DNA of 64,000 nt from Paraburkholderia sp. C35 (GTDB taxonomy: Bacteria > Pseudomonadota > Gammaproteobacteria > Burkholderiales > Burkholderiaceae): contig NZ_QBUY01000026.1 of the NCBI RefSeq assembly GCF_003121405.1, forward strand, positions 21,234-85,233, written 5' to 3'. Shown in pieces: positions 42,292-50,841 of this stretch; position 1 is the stretch's first letter, and each line of letters starts with the position of its first letter. The translations under genes and the position numbers were made by a program. Below the pieces are notes generated by a model. The model saw nothing but the letters and a program-made list of their open reading frames with translations, had not been told where the DNA came from and searched no databases.

Positions 42292-42627
42292 GGCGTCGCT
42301 GCATTTCCGCCGATACGGTGACAGATCAGCGTCGCTATCCTGCACGGCTATCCCGATTAGCCGGGCGAAGTATGCCACGCAAACCCGCGCTTCTCCGCGC
42401 AATAGACCGTTACTCGATCGGCGACATTTCATCCTGATCGAAGCAAAACGCCGCCCTGACGGGGTCGAGGGCGGCGCTGCCTGAGTCTTTTCTGAGATAG
42501 CTCACGCAGTCACCCGCTCAACACCCGGACTGCACCCGCCATCACCCGCATTACAGCCTGCCTGCGGCACCTCAATGCGTCGATATGACGCACGACGTAC
42601 GCAGGCACCGTGGTTCTGCAGCCACGC
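42292..42627. other. 336-bp gap between the twin-TM gene and ctaE
   Basis: No gene is seen. A 9-bp hairpin CGCCGCCCT (42449-42457) / AGGGCGGCG (42468-42476) with a 10-nt loop lies between the converging genes; T residues follow only after 11 nt (GTCTTTT near 42485), so termination is uncertain. Confidence 0.45.
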
Positions 42628-43485
42628 TTACAGCCAGTACACGACGACGTACAGCCCGAGCCAAACGACGTCCACAAAGTGCCAGTACCACGCCGCGCCT
42701 TCGAACGCGAAGTGATGATCGGCGGTGAAGTGGCCTCGGATCAGACGAATCATCACGATGGCGAGCATCGTGCCGCCGAGGAACACGTGAAAACCGTGGA
42801 AACCCGTCAGCAGGAAGAACGTCGAGCCGTACACGCCCGATGCGAGCGTCAGGTTCAGTTCGTTGTACGCGTGGAAGTACTCGAAGCCTTGCAGGAACAG
42901 GAAGCAGATACCCAGCACCAGCGTGGCGGCGAGCCAGCCGATCGCCTTGGTGCGGTGATTGTCGCGCAGTGCGTGGTGCGAGACCGTCAGCGTCGCGCCC
43001 GACGACAGCAGCAGCGCAGTGTTGATGGTCGGCACCGGCCACGGTGTCATCGACTTGAAGTGCGAGACGAGATCCGCCGGTCCGATGTTCGGCCACACTG
43101 CGGTGAAATCCGGCCAGATCAGCTTGTAGTCGAGACTGCCCAACTGATGCATCGCGATCTGGCGTGCATAGAACAACGCGCCAAAGAACGCGCCGAAGAA
43201 CATCACTTCGGAGAAGATGAACCAGCTCATGCTCCAGCGGTACGACGCATCGACTTTCTTGCCGTACCTCCCGCCTTCGGATTCGGAGATCGCATCACCG
43301 AACCAGTGGTACAGCGTGAAGAGCAGCCACAGCAGACCGACCAGCGCCGTGAAGGGCGCCCACGGTTCGCCGTTCACCCACGCCGCAAACGATCCGAGCA
43401 TGACCAGCAGGCCGATGGCCGCGCTGATCGGATGCCGCGACGGATGCGGTATGAAATAGTACGGGCTCTCGTTTTGACCGCTCAT
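42628..43485 (-). CDS. ctaE: Cytochrome c oxidase subunit III
   Basis: A 285-residue, seven-helix core subunit of the aa3-type oxidase. Family motifs are RWSMSWFIFSEVMFFGAFFG, TLTVSHHALRDNHRTKAI, FLLTGFHGFHVFLGGTMLAI and the C-terminal AFEGAAWYWHFVDVVWLGLY. It follows the DUF2970 gene on the same strand, 154 bp downstream. Confidence 0.97.
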   Translation of the reverse strand: MSGQNESPYYFIPHPSRHPISAAIGLLVMLGSFAAWVNGEPWAPFTALVGLLWLLFTLYHWFGDAISESEGGRYGKKVDASYRWSMSWFIFSEVMFFGAFFGALFYARQIAMHQLGSLDYKLIWPDFTAVWPNIGPADLVSHFKSMTPWPVPTINTALLLSSGATLTVSHHALRDNHRTKAIGWLAATLVLGICFLFLQGFEYFHAYNELNLTLASGVYGSTFFLLTGFHGFHVFLGGTMLAIVMIRLIRGHFTADHHFAFEGAAWYWHFVDVVWLGLYVVVYWL

Positions 43486-43639
43486 TGTTGATTCTCCACT
43501 TCAGTCCAGTTGTTCTGCCTGGTTCACCTGGTCCGGGTAAATCCACAGCCGACTGCACCGTGTCCCGGCTCTATCTCCTGCGGCGCGCTGCGTTACCGCG
43601 CCGCCCCTCTCCATGCCTGAATCCTGCTCTTGTATCTCT

Positions 43640-43852
43640 CTACGAACCGACCACCACGCGCACGATCAGGATCAACACCCCGATAAAAACCGCTGCGGCG
43701 ATCAGCGCCGCCGCAATCACATGCAGCGGGTTCAGCTGCGTGGCGTCCGCTTCCAGATCGCGCCGTTTGCGCACACCGAAAAACGACCACATCACCGCTT
43801 TCATCGACTGGCCGAAACTGCTTTTCCTGCCGCCGCGACCGCTATCGCTCAT
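43640..43852 (-). CDS. DUF2970 small membrane protein
   Basis: A 70-residue protein with a basic N-terminus (FGQSMKAVMWSFFGVRKRRD is the family core) and one C-terminal helix, HVIAAALIAAAVFIGVLILI. DUF2970 proteins are found between ctaG and ctaE in many beta-proteobacterial oxidase clusters; function unknown, probably an assembly or stability factor. ATG 43852 has GAAGG 7 nt upstream; a TTG at 43873 is rejected for lack of a ribosome site. Confidence 0.88.
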   Translation of the reverse strand: MSDSGRGGRKSSFGQSMKAVMWSFFGVRKRRDLEADATQLNPLHVIAAALIAAAVFIGVLILIVRVVVGS

Positions 43853-43889
43853 ATCCGCGCCTTCTATCGGCAAGCGTCGTTGATACGCG

Positions 43890-44504
43890 TCAGGCAGGGT
43901 TCGCTGCTTTCGCTGCGCCGACCGCCGTCTGACCTTCCGTGCCGCGCGTCGTGGGCGCAGGCGCGTTCAGTTCGAAGAACGTGTACGACAAGGTGATCGT
44001 CTTCACGTCTTTCGGCAGCTTCGGATCGACGACGAACACCACGGGCATGCGCTTCGATTCGTTCGCTTTCAACGTCTGCTGCGTAAAGCAAAAACACTCG
44101 ATCTTCCTGAAGAACTCCGTGGCCTGCTTCGGCGCGTAGCTCGGGATGGCCTGAGCCTGGATCGTGCGCGCCTGCTGGTTGCTCACGTCGTACATCACCG
44201 TCGTCACTTCGCCCGGATGCACATCGATACTGTTCTGCTCCGGCTTGAAACCGAGCGGCCCGCGCGCATTCGCGTCGAACTCGATCGAAATCGTGCGGCT
44301 CATGTCGACCTGCGTGTTCTTCGCCTCGCGCGCGGTGGCATCACGCTGCACGAGGTTGTTGATGCCCGTGACCTCGCAGATCGCGCGATACATCGGCACC
44401 AGCGCAAACCCGAAGCCGAACATCAACAGCGCGACGACCACGAGCTTGAACAGCATCGGACGGTTAAAAGAGCGATCGGCCCCGGTGGGCGGTTGCGTCG
44501 ACAT
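43890..44504 (-). CDS. ctaG: Cytochrome c oxidase assembly protein CtaG/Cox11
   Basis: A 204-residue copper chaperone that supplies the CuB site of subunit I. A single N-terminal helix (MLFKLVVVALLMFGFGFALV) precedes a periplasmic Ig-like domain containing the copper motif IECFCFTQQTL. ATG 44504 is 53 bp downstream of the small 45-residue gene. The C-terminus has a short Ala-rich extension. Confidence 0.96.
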   Translation of the reverse strand: MSTQPPTGADRSFNRPMLFKLVVVALLMFGFGFALVPMYRAICEVTGINNLVQRDATAREAKNTQVDMSRTISIEFDANARGPLGFKPEQNSIDVHPGEVTTVMYDVSNQQARTIQAQAIPSYAPKQATEFFRKIECFCFTQQTLKANESKRMPVVFVVDPKLPKDVKTITLSYTFFELNAPAPTTRGTEGQTAVGAAKAANPA

Positions 44505-44557
44505 CGAACTTCCTCAACAGATCACGTACACGGGCGATCCGGACTCGTCACGACAGG

Positions 44558-44695
44558 TCAGTGAGCAAACCAGACCTGCTTGACGACGGCACCCAGAAAA
44601 AAGACGGTGACGACGGCGAGCAGAATCAGACCGAGTCGCAGATTCCCTGCACGAATTTCTTCAGGCGTACGTCTTTTTTGTGGATTCCGGCTCAT
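44558..44695 (-). CDS. Cytochrome oxidase small assembly protein (45 aa)
   Basis: A short gene between ctaD and ctaG read directly from the minus strand. ATG at 44695-44693 opens 45 codons, stopping with TGA at 44560-44558. The protein has a basic head, MSRNPQKRRTPEEIRAGNLR, and one helix, LGLILLAVVTVFFLGAVVKQ. This matches the small assembly protein found here in Burkholderiales cox clusters. Too short for default gene callers. Confidence 0.82.
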   Translation of the reverse strand: MSRNPQKRRTPEEIRAGNLRLGLILLAVVTVFFLGAVVKQVWFAH

Positions 44696-44741
44696 GCTCA
44701 ACTTTCTTGATGCTGCCTTGCTGCGTTGTGTTTTTTATCCC

Positions 44742-44777
44742 GCTCTGCTCCGGCGTGTTGCGACGCCGGAGCAGAGC
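44742..44777. other. Strong 14-bp stem-loop between ctaD and the small assembly gene
   Basis: GCTCTGCTCCGGCG (44742-44755) and CGCCGGAGCAGAGC (44764-44777) pair perfectly around an 8-nt loop, 21 bp after the ctaD stop. On the transcribed (minus) strand it is followed by an A-run, not a T-run, so it is not a classical terminator. It may set the 3' end or stability of the ctaCD mRNA relative to the assembly genes. Confidence 0.65.
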
Positions 44778-44798
44778 TTCGGAGATACGGCTTATGGC

Positions 44799-46412
44799 TT
44801 ATTCGACCGTCGGCGGATTCTCGAACGTGTGGAACGGAGCCGGGCTCGGGACCGTCCATTCGAGACCCGTCGCGCCATCCCACGGCTTGTCGCTGGCCTT
44901 TTCGAGTTCGCCGCCGCCGCGATAAGCCGGCAGCGCGACTGCGAACAGGAAGTACACCTGCGCCAGCCCGAAGCCGAACGCGCCGATCGTGATGACCTGG
45001 TTCCAGTCGGTGAATTGCGCCGGGTAATCGGCATAACGACGCGGCATGCCGGCGAGACCGACGAAGTGCATCGGCAGGAACGCGAGGTTGAAGGTGATCA
45101 GCGAGGCCCAGAAGTGGATCTTGCCGCGCGTCTCGTTGTACTTCCAGCCGGTCCACTTCGGCGACCAGTAGTACCAGCCGGAGAAGAGACCAAACAGCGA
45201 ACCCGCCACCAGCACATAGTGGAAGTGCGCGACCACGAAGTAAGTGCCGTGATACTGGATGTCGAGCGGCGCCATTGCGAGCATCAGGCCCGTCAGACCG
45301 CCGAACGTGAACACGAACAGGAAGCCCACCGCGAACAGCATCGGCGTTTCGAAGGTGAGCGAACCGCGCCACATCGTCGCGACCCAGTTGAACACCTTCA
45401 CGCCCGTCGGCACGGCGATCAGCATGGTCGCGTACATGAAGAACAGCTGGCCCGTCACCGGCATGCCCGTGGCGAACATGTGGTGCGCCCAGACCATGAA
45501 CGACAGGATCGCGATCGATGCCGTTGCGTACACCATCGAGCTATAGCCGAACAGCGGCTTGCGCGCGAACGCCGGGATCACCTGCGACACGATCCCGAAC
45601 GCCGGCAAGATCATGATGTAGACCTCGGGGTGGCCGAAGAACCAGAAGATGTGCTGATACATCACCGGGTCGCCGCCGCCTGCCGCGTTGAAGAACGACG
45701 TGCCGAAGTGGCGGTCGAACAGCACCATCGTGATCGCACCCGCCAGAACCGGCATCACGGCGATCAGCAGATACGCGGTGATCAGCCACGTCCACACGAA
45801 CATCGGCATCTTCATCAGCGTGAGGCCGGGTGCGCGCATGTTCAGGATCGTCACGACGATGTTGATACCGCCCATGATCGACGACGCGCCCATGATGTGG
45901 ACCGCGAAAATTGCGAAGTCCATGCCCGGGCCCATCTGCGTGGACAGTGGCGCGTACAGCGTCCAGCCAGCGGCCGTTGCGCCGCCCGGCGTGAAGAACG
46001 AACCGACCAGCAGCACGGCAGCGACGGGCAGCAGCCAGAAGCTGAAGTTATTCATCCGCGCGAAGGCCATGTCCGATGCGCCGATCTGCAGCGGAATCAT
46101 CCAGTTCGCGAAGCCGACGAAAGCCGGCATGATCGCGCCGAACACCATGATCAGGCCGTGCATGGTGGTGAGCTGGTTGAAGAACTCGGGGCGCATGATC
46201 TGCAGACCCGGTTCGAACAGCTCGGCGCGGATGCCCAGCGCCATCACGCCGCCGGACAGGAACATGATGAACGAGAACAGCAGGTACAGCGTACCGATAT
46301 CTTTGTGGTTGGTGGCGAACAGCCAGCGACGCCAGCCATGCGGCGTCTCGTGCGCATGGTCGCCGTGCACGTGCTCGTGCCCTGCGGCTACATCGTGTCC
46401 GATGCTAGACAT
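44799..46412 (-). CDS. ctaD: Cytochrome c oxidase subunit I
   Basis: A 537-residue, twelve-helix catalytic subunit with heme a and the heme a3-CuB centre. Diagnostic segments are WLFATNHKDIGTLYLLFSFI, LTTMHGLIMVFGAIMPAF (low-spin heme His), FWFFGHPEVYIMILPAFGIV (CuB His and the His-Tyr cross-link), VWAHHMFATGMPVTGQ and YFVVAHFHYVLVAGSLFGLF. The ExxH-type K and D channel residues appear present. The N-terminus has a His-rich tail (GHDVAAGHEHVHGDHAHETP). It is 45 bp after subunit II. Confidence 0.98.
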   Translation of the reverse strand: MSSIGHDVAAGHEHVHGDHAHETPHGWRRWLFATNHKDIGTLYLLFSFIMFLSGGVMALGIRAELFEPGLQIMRPEFFNQLTTMHGLIMVFGAIMPAFVGFANWMIPLQIGASDMAFARMNNFSFWLLPVAAVLLVGSFFTPGGATAAGWTLYAPLSTQMGPGMDFAIFAVHIMGASSIMGGINIVVTILNMRAPGLTLMKMPMFVWTWLITAYLLIAVMPVLAGAITMVLFDRHFGTSFFNAAGGGDPVMYQHIFWFFGHPEVYIMILPAFGIVSQVIPAFARKPLFGYSSMVYATASIAILSFMVWAHHMFATGMPVTGQLFFMYATMLIAVPTGVKVFNWVATMWRGSLTFETPMLFAVGFLFVFTFGGLTGLMLAMAPLDIQYHGTYFVVAHFHYVLVAGSLFGLFSGWYYWSPKWTGWKYNETRGKIHFWASLITFNLAFLPMHFVGLAGMPRRYADYPAQFTDWNQVITIGAFGFGLAQVYFLFAVALPAYRGGGELEKASDKPWDGATGLEWTVPSPAPFHTFENPPTVE

Positions 46413-46457
46413 GACAATCTCCTAAATCGAATGCTGCTTTTCTCTGACTGTTACACG

Positions 46458-48119
46458 TCAGGCCGCTGCGCTGATCTCAACACGGCGTGCTTCCTTCGCG
46501 TCCGCACCGCCCGTGATCGTCTCCGGCTTCTTCAAAATAATGTGGTCTTCGGCGATGCCCGCTGCCTTCATCGCGTCGCGCACGGCTTCGGCGCGCGCCT
46601 TAGCGAGCTTCGCGTTTTTATCGGCTGAACCCGTCGCGTCGGTGTAGCCCGACAGCGTGAACTTCGCGTCCGGGTGCGCTTTCGCGTACGCGGCGGCTGC
46701 GTCGATGGCAGCCTTTGCGTCAGCGGGCAGCGTGCTCTTGTTCGTTTCGAAGTAGACGCTGGCGGGCAGCGACGCTTGCGGCGCCGATGCTGCCGCGTTG
46801 TCCGATGCGCCACCGCTTGCGCCCGAAGCCGCTGCCGGAGCCGATGCGCCTGCGTCGCCGCTTGCGGCTGCCGCGCCGCTTGCAGCCTCTGCACCGCTCG
46901 CCGCCGTTGCATCCGATGCTGCCGCCGCTGCCGCGCCCGCCAGGTGATCGCCACCTGCCGGCAGACGGCCGTTACGTGCATCGGCGATCTGCTTCGGTTG
47001 CAGGATGTCGCCCGTGTGGTTGCCCCACGAATTACGTTCGTACGTGATCACGGAAGCGATTTCGACGTCGTTCAACGTCGGCGCCCACGACGGCATCGCG
47101 TTCTTGCCCTTCAGCACGATGCTGACGTGCTCGGCGAGCGGGCCGTTCGCGACCTTGCTGCCGTCGAGCGCCGGGAATGCGCCTGCGCCCTTGCCTGTCG
47201 GCTGGTGGCAGACCGCGCAGTTCGACGCGTACACCTTGCCGCCGCGATCCATCAGTTCGGCGAGCGTGTAGTTCTTGTTCGGATCGTCCTGACCGGCGGC
47301 CATTTTCTTCTTCTGGTCGTCGACCCACTTTGCGTAGTCGTCGTCCGACAGCACCGTCACGACGACCGGCATGAACGCGTGTTCCTTACCGCACAGCTCC
47401 GTACAGAAGCCGCGATACGTGCCGACCTTCTCGGCCTTGAACCACGTGTCGCGCACGAAGCCGGGAATCGCATCCTGCTTCACGCCGAACGCGGGCACGT
47501 ACCACGAGTGCACGACGTCGTTGGCCGTGGTGATGATGCGGATCTTCTTGTTGACGGGCACGACGAGCGGGTTGTCGACTTCCTGCAGGTAGGTATCCGT
47601 CTTCGGCGTCAGGCCGTCGACTTCGCTGCGCGGCGTAGTCAGCGTCGAGTAGAAGTTGATGCCTTCGCCCGGACCCTTCACGTAGTCGTACGCCCACTTC
47701 CACTGGTAGCCAGTGACCTTGACGGTCAGATCGGCATTGGTGGTGTCCTTCATCGCGACGACCGTCTTGGTGGCGGGCAGCGCCATCAAGACGACGATGA
47801 TGAACGGGACAATCGTCCAGATGATTTCGACGGTGGTGCTTTCGTGGAAATGCGCGGCCTTGTAGCCCTTCGACTTGCGGTGCGCGAAGATCGAATAGAA
47901 CATCACGCCGAACACGCCGATAAAGATCACCGTGCAGAGAATCAGCATGAACGTGTGGAGGCTGTAGAGCTCTTCGGCAATCCTCGTCACGGGCGGCTGG
48001 AGATTGATCTCGTTGACGCGGGGGCCGCCAGGACTGTCGCCGATTGCATGGGCCGCGCCAGCGAACAACAGTCCGCTACACGCCAGCACGCCCACGAGGG
48101 CTCGCTTGATTGTTTTCAT
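46458..48119 (-). CDS. ctaC: Cytochrome c oxidase subunit II with fused cytochrome c and OmpA-like domains
   Basis: A 553-residue multi-domain subunit. After a signal peptide (ALVGVLACSGLLFAGAAHA) come two helices, the CuA cupredoxin domain (HSWYVPAFGVKQDAIPG; CTELCGKEHAFMPV), a class I cytochrome c (CAVCH heme site; Met in GKNAMPSWAP), an Ala/Ser/Gly-rich linker of about 60 residues, and a C-terminal OmpA/MotB-like domain (about 455-553) with VYFETNKSTLPADAKAAID, GYTDATGSADKN and KARAEAVRDAM. The Asp and Arg used to bind peptidoglycan in this family are present. Subunit II with cytochrome c (caa3-like) is known; the extra OmpA domain is unusual. ATG 48119 with AAGGAAG upstream. Confidence 0.95.
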   Translation of the reverse strand: MKTIKRALVGVLACSGLLFAGAAHAIGDSPGGPRVNEINLQPPVTRIAEELYSLHTFMLILCTVIFIGVFGVMFYSIFAHRKSKGYKAAHFHESTTVEIIWTIVPFIIVVLMALPATKTVVAMKDTTNADLTVKVTGYQWKWAYDYVKGPGEGINFYSTLTTPRSEVDGLTPKTDTYLQEVDNPLVVPVNKKIRIITTANDVVHSWYVPAFGVKQDAIPGFVRDTWFKAEKVGTYRGFCTELCGKEHAFMPVVVTVLSDDDYAKWVDDQKKKMAAGQDDPNKNYTLAELMDRGGKVYASNCAVCHQPTGKGAGAFPALDGSKVANGPLAEHVSIVLKGKNAMPSWAPTLNDVEIASVITYERNSWGNHTGDILQPKQIADARNGRLPAGGDHLAGAAAAAASDATAASGAEAASGAAAASGDAGASAPAAASGASGGASDNAAASAPQASLPASVYFETNKSTLPADAKAAIDAAAAYAKAHPDAKFTLSGYTDATGSADKNAKLAKARAEAVRDAMKAAGIAEDHIILKKPETITGGADAKEARRVEISAAA

Positions 48120-48199
48120 AGCTTCCTTACCCAAATTTTCCATTCAAACCCTCGACCCCGCTGGAAGGCTGCCTCTCGTCTTCTGGAACGGCGCGTCAT

Positions 48200-48694
48200 T
48201 CAATATGCAACTTTTTGCGCCTGACACTGCCTGATCCACAGCCGCAGTTCATCGGCGAATTGCGCGCGCCGATATTGCGCAAGGTGCTGCCCGACCGTGA
48301 CCGTCTCGCCGCGTGAGACCAGTCTGATCTGATCGCGCGGCGTTGCACCTGGCTCGACCCGCACCCAGCACGGGTTGAATTCGAACTGCGTGAGATGCTC
48401 GGCGCTGACCTGTTCGATCACGAGCCGGTTGGGAAACAGCCGGATGCGCTCGTAATCGACAGCGTGGCGTGCATAGATTGCAAATGCGACGCCGACAGCG
48501 AGCAGCTCGATACCTGTGAACGGCAACACCAGCCATGCACCGCACAGGACCAGCAGGAATGCAATGAAGAGCGAGAATCCCGCGAGCGAGACATAGAAGA
48601 ACACGAATTGCCGCGGAGAAACCGAACAGTTGCGCTTCATCAACCAGTCCTTGAGGACGGGCTCCGACTCAGCCAGCAGATCGGTTGCACTCAT
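48200..48694 (-). CDS. DUF2244 membrane protein
   Basis: A 164-residue protein with two adjacent helices (FVFFYVSLAGFSLFIAFLLV and WLVLPFTGIELLAVGVAFAI) and a C-terminal soluble part (FNPCWVRVEPGATPRDQIRL ... LAQYRRAQFADELRLWI), the DUF2244 pattern. It is the first gene of the oxidase cluster, 80 bp before subunit II, and is commonly found there in beta-proteobacteria. Function unknown. ATG 48694 follows GGGAGG; the frame is open to 48721 but less well supported. Confidence 0.88.
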   Translation of the reverse strand: MSATDLLAESEPVLKDWLMKRNCSVSPRQFVFFYVSLAGFSLFIAFLLVLCGAWLVLPFTGIELLAVGVAFAIYARHAVDYERIRLFPNRLVIEQVSAEHLTQFEFNPCWVRVEPGATPRDQIRLVSRGETVTVGQHLAQYRRAQFADELRLWIRQCQAQKVAY

Positions 48695-48788
48695 CGCTGC
48701 CTCCCGCGAACCGCCAGTCACCGCATGCCGCCACTGCTATTCACGCCCGCGCCACTACCGCCACACAGAACCGCGAATGCCTCGGGCC

Positions 48789-48820
48789 TGTCGCTCTTAT
48801 TATGCGTGCTTTGAGCGACA
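48789..48820. promoter_or_regulatory. Inverted repeat in the leader of the cox operon
   Basis: TGTCGCTC (48789-48796) and GAGCGACA (48813-48820) are perfect complements with a 16-bp gap. On the minus strand this is immediately downstream of the predicted transcription start (about 48823), so it would be a 5'-UTR hairpin or a repressor site. Confidence 0.45.
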
Positions 48821-48829
48821 AACTGACGC

Positions 48830-48858
48830 ATTATAGGGCTGATCTATGGCATCCACAA
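48830..48858 (-). promoter_or_regulatory. Promoter upstream of DUF2244-ctaC-ctaD
   Basis: On the minus strand, TTGTGG (48858-48853), a 17-bp spacer and a perfect TATAAT (48835-48830). The predicted start is near 48823, giving a leader of about 130 nt before DUF2244. Confidence 0.55.
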
Positions 48859-48964
48859 GCAACGCCCTATCGGCCCCAAACCCAAGCCACATAAGCCTCT
48901 GCGCCGTTTTGACGCAGTTTTTGAGGCGCTAATTTCGGGCATAACGGATGCCCTCTTTTCCGCC

Positions 48965-49927
48965 TCAACGATTGCCTTGCCGTCCCCTTCCAATGTCCTC
49001 GATGCGCACGATTCCGTGCCCTTCGGGCGTCATTCTCGGCACCGCCTTCCATGCATGTCCGTAGATCACCTCGAAGGTCAGAGGGATCGTGCCGTCGGCG
49101 CGCCGACGGGCCTCCAGCGCGGCAAGCAGGGCCTTGTGCAGGCGCCGCGAACCGGTCACGCCAGCCGCCGCCTCGCGCCCTCCCGGATACGCGCCCCAGC
49201 GGCGCACATCGGCAAGCAGCGATTCGGGCGACTTGTACGTGATGGTCAAGGTCTCCTGGTCCATCACGGGGATTTCGAAGCCACTTTCGACAAGCATATC
49301 GCCCAGATCGTGCATGTCTACGAAGTCGATTACATGTTTGTGCGTATTGACGCCGTGCGCGACTTCGACCTCTGTGTACGCGCCGCGCAGTTCTTTCAGC
49401 GTGTCAGGCCCGAGCGTGCTGAACATCAGCAGGCCGTTGACCTTCAGCACGCGCTGCCATTCGGGGAATACGAGGTCGGGCCGCGAGTGCCAGTGCAGCG
49501 CCATATTCGACCAGATGAACTCGAATGCACCCGATGCAAAAGGCAACGCCGAGAAATCGGCCTGGGCGAAGCGCGGACCGCGCGAACCGAGCGCCTTTCC
49601 AAGTGACGCGGGCAAAAAGCGGCGCCAGCTGGTATCGGCGCCGTCGTGCTGGACGGCGCGCGCGAGCATCGCGCGGGACAGATCGGTGCCGAACACGGGC
49701 GCTTCGGGGAAGCGTTCGCGCAAAGCGGGAAGGTCCTCGCCCGCGCCGCAGCCGGCGTCCAGTACCTGGGACGGGTTGATCTTGATGTAGTCGAGCCGTT
49801 CGCGCATGCGTTGCGCGATCTCGCGCGGCAGAAACGCGACGTCGTCGAACGACGCGGCCCGGCGGTCGAAAATCTTCCGGAGACGGCGCGAATCATAGGC
49901 CGGACGGCCAGTTTCGGTGGGAGACAC
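48965..49927 (-). CDS. BioC-like class I SAM-dependent methyltransferase
   Basis: A 320-residue methyltransferase. Motif I is VLDAGCGAGEDLPALRERFP near residue 55, with FGTDLSRAMLARA, QADFSALPFASGAFEFIWSN and WQRVLKVNGLLMFSTLGPDT following. The overall pattern is closest to BioC/malonyl-ACP methyltransferase, but no bio genes are adjacent and the protein is about 60 residues longer than E. coli BioC. Start GTG 49927 gives MSPTETGRPAYDSRRLRKIFD; no good ribosome site is seen. It is divergent from comF by 89 bp. Confidence 0.8.
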   Translation of the reverse strand: MSPTETGRPAYDSRRLRKIFDRRAASFDDVAFLPREIAQRMRERLDYIKINPSQVLDAGCGAGEDLPALRERFPEAPVFGTDLSRAMLARAVQHDGADTSWRRFLPASLGKALGSRGPRFAQADFSALPFASGAFEFIWSNMALHWHSRPDLVFPEWQRVLKVNGLLMFSTLGPDTLKELRGAYTEVEVAHGVNTHKHVIDFVDMHDLGDMLVESGFEIPVMDQETLTITYKSPESLLADVRRWGAYPGGREAAAGVTGSRRLHKALLAALEARRRADGTIPLTFEVIYGHAWKAVPRMTPEGHGIVRIEDIGRGRQGNR

Positions 49928-50016
49928 GGTTATTCGAGTCGTGCGGACGGGGAGTGCGAAGTATACTCGCTCGATTCCGTCCCTTCAGCGTCAGCGGCCT
50001 TCGGAGGCGTGTCGAT

Positions 50017-50823
50017 ATGCCGAATTGGGCTATTTGTTGGCCGCGTGTCATGCATTCCGGGCGAAAGCTTCGGGACCGGTTAGCGGGAGTCTCGCAACGC
50101 TGCGTTCCGCCGCTCGAGGCGCTTGCGCGTGTCGCATTGCCGAATCCGTGCGCGTTGTGCGGCAATATGTCGCATCGGACGCTATGCGGCTTCTGCGACG
50201 CGGCCTGGTGGAACGAAGCGCGGCTGCGCTGCATGGTCTGCGCGATGCCGTTGAGCGGCTTCCGTCGGGCAGGTGCGATGCATTACCGGTGCGGCAACTG
50301 CCTCGCCACACCGCCCGCGTTCGACGCGACCGTGGCGCTCGCCGACTACCGCGCGCCGCTGGATGCGCTGGCCGTCGGGCTGAAATTCCGCGCCCGGCTT
50401 GCGCTTGCGCACGAGTTCGCGCGGCGGCTGGCCTGGGCAGCGCAGGATGCGCTCGATGAACACGATCACCCGGATGTCGTGGCGCCCGTGCCGTTATCGG
50501 CGCGGCGGCTCGCCGGGCGCGGTTATAACCAGGCGTGGGAAATCGCGCGGCCGTGCGCGAAAGCGCTCGGCGTTCGCAGCGACGCAACGCTCGTCCACCG
50601 CGTGATCGACACAGCGCCGCAATCGAAGCTCGATCTCGACGCGCGCAGGCAGAATGTCGGCCGCGCGTTCGAAGTCGCCAGGCCGGTGCACGGCTTGCAC
50701 GTCGCCGTTGTCGACGACGTGATGACGACGGGCGCCACCCTCGATGCATTGGCCCGCACGCTGAAGGCAGCGGGCGCGCGGCGCGTGACGAATCTCGTTG
50801 CGCTCCGCACACCGAAAAACTAG
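50017..50823 (+). CDS. comF: ComF-family phosphoribosyltransferase-like protein
   Basis: A 268-residue protein with an N-terminal double zinc-ribbon (CALCGNMSHRTLCGFC; CMVCAMP; CGNC) and a C-terminal PRTase-type domain whose PRPP loop reads HVAVVDDVMTTGATLDALA. ComF proteins take part in DNA uptake in competent bacteria; the E. coli relative GntX/YhgH has a related role. The core motif VAPVPLSARRLAGRGYNQA is clear. ATG 50017 has GGAGG 9 nt upstream; the frame is open from 49954. trmL follows 18 bp later. Confidence 0.92.
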   Translation: MPNWAICWPRVMHSGRKLRDRLAGVSQRCVPPLEALARVALPNPCALCGNMSHRTLCGFCDAAWWNEARLRCMVCAMPLSGFRRAGAMHYRCGNCLATPPAFDATVALADYRAPLDALAVGLKFRARLALAHEFARRLAWAAQDALDEHDHPDVVAPVPLSARRLAGRGYNQAWEIARPCAKALGVRSDATLVHRVIDTAPQSKLDLDARRQNVGRAFEVARPVHGLHVAVVDDVMTTGATLDALARTLKAAGARRVTNLVALRTPKN

Positions 50824-50841
50824 TTTCCGACTCACCTCACT

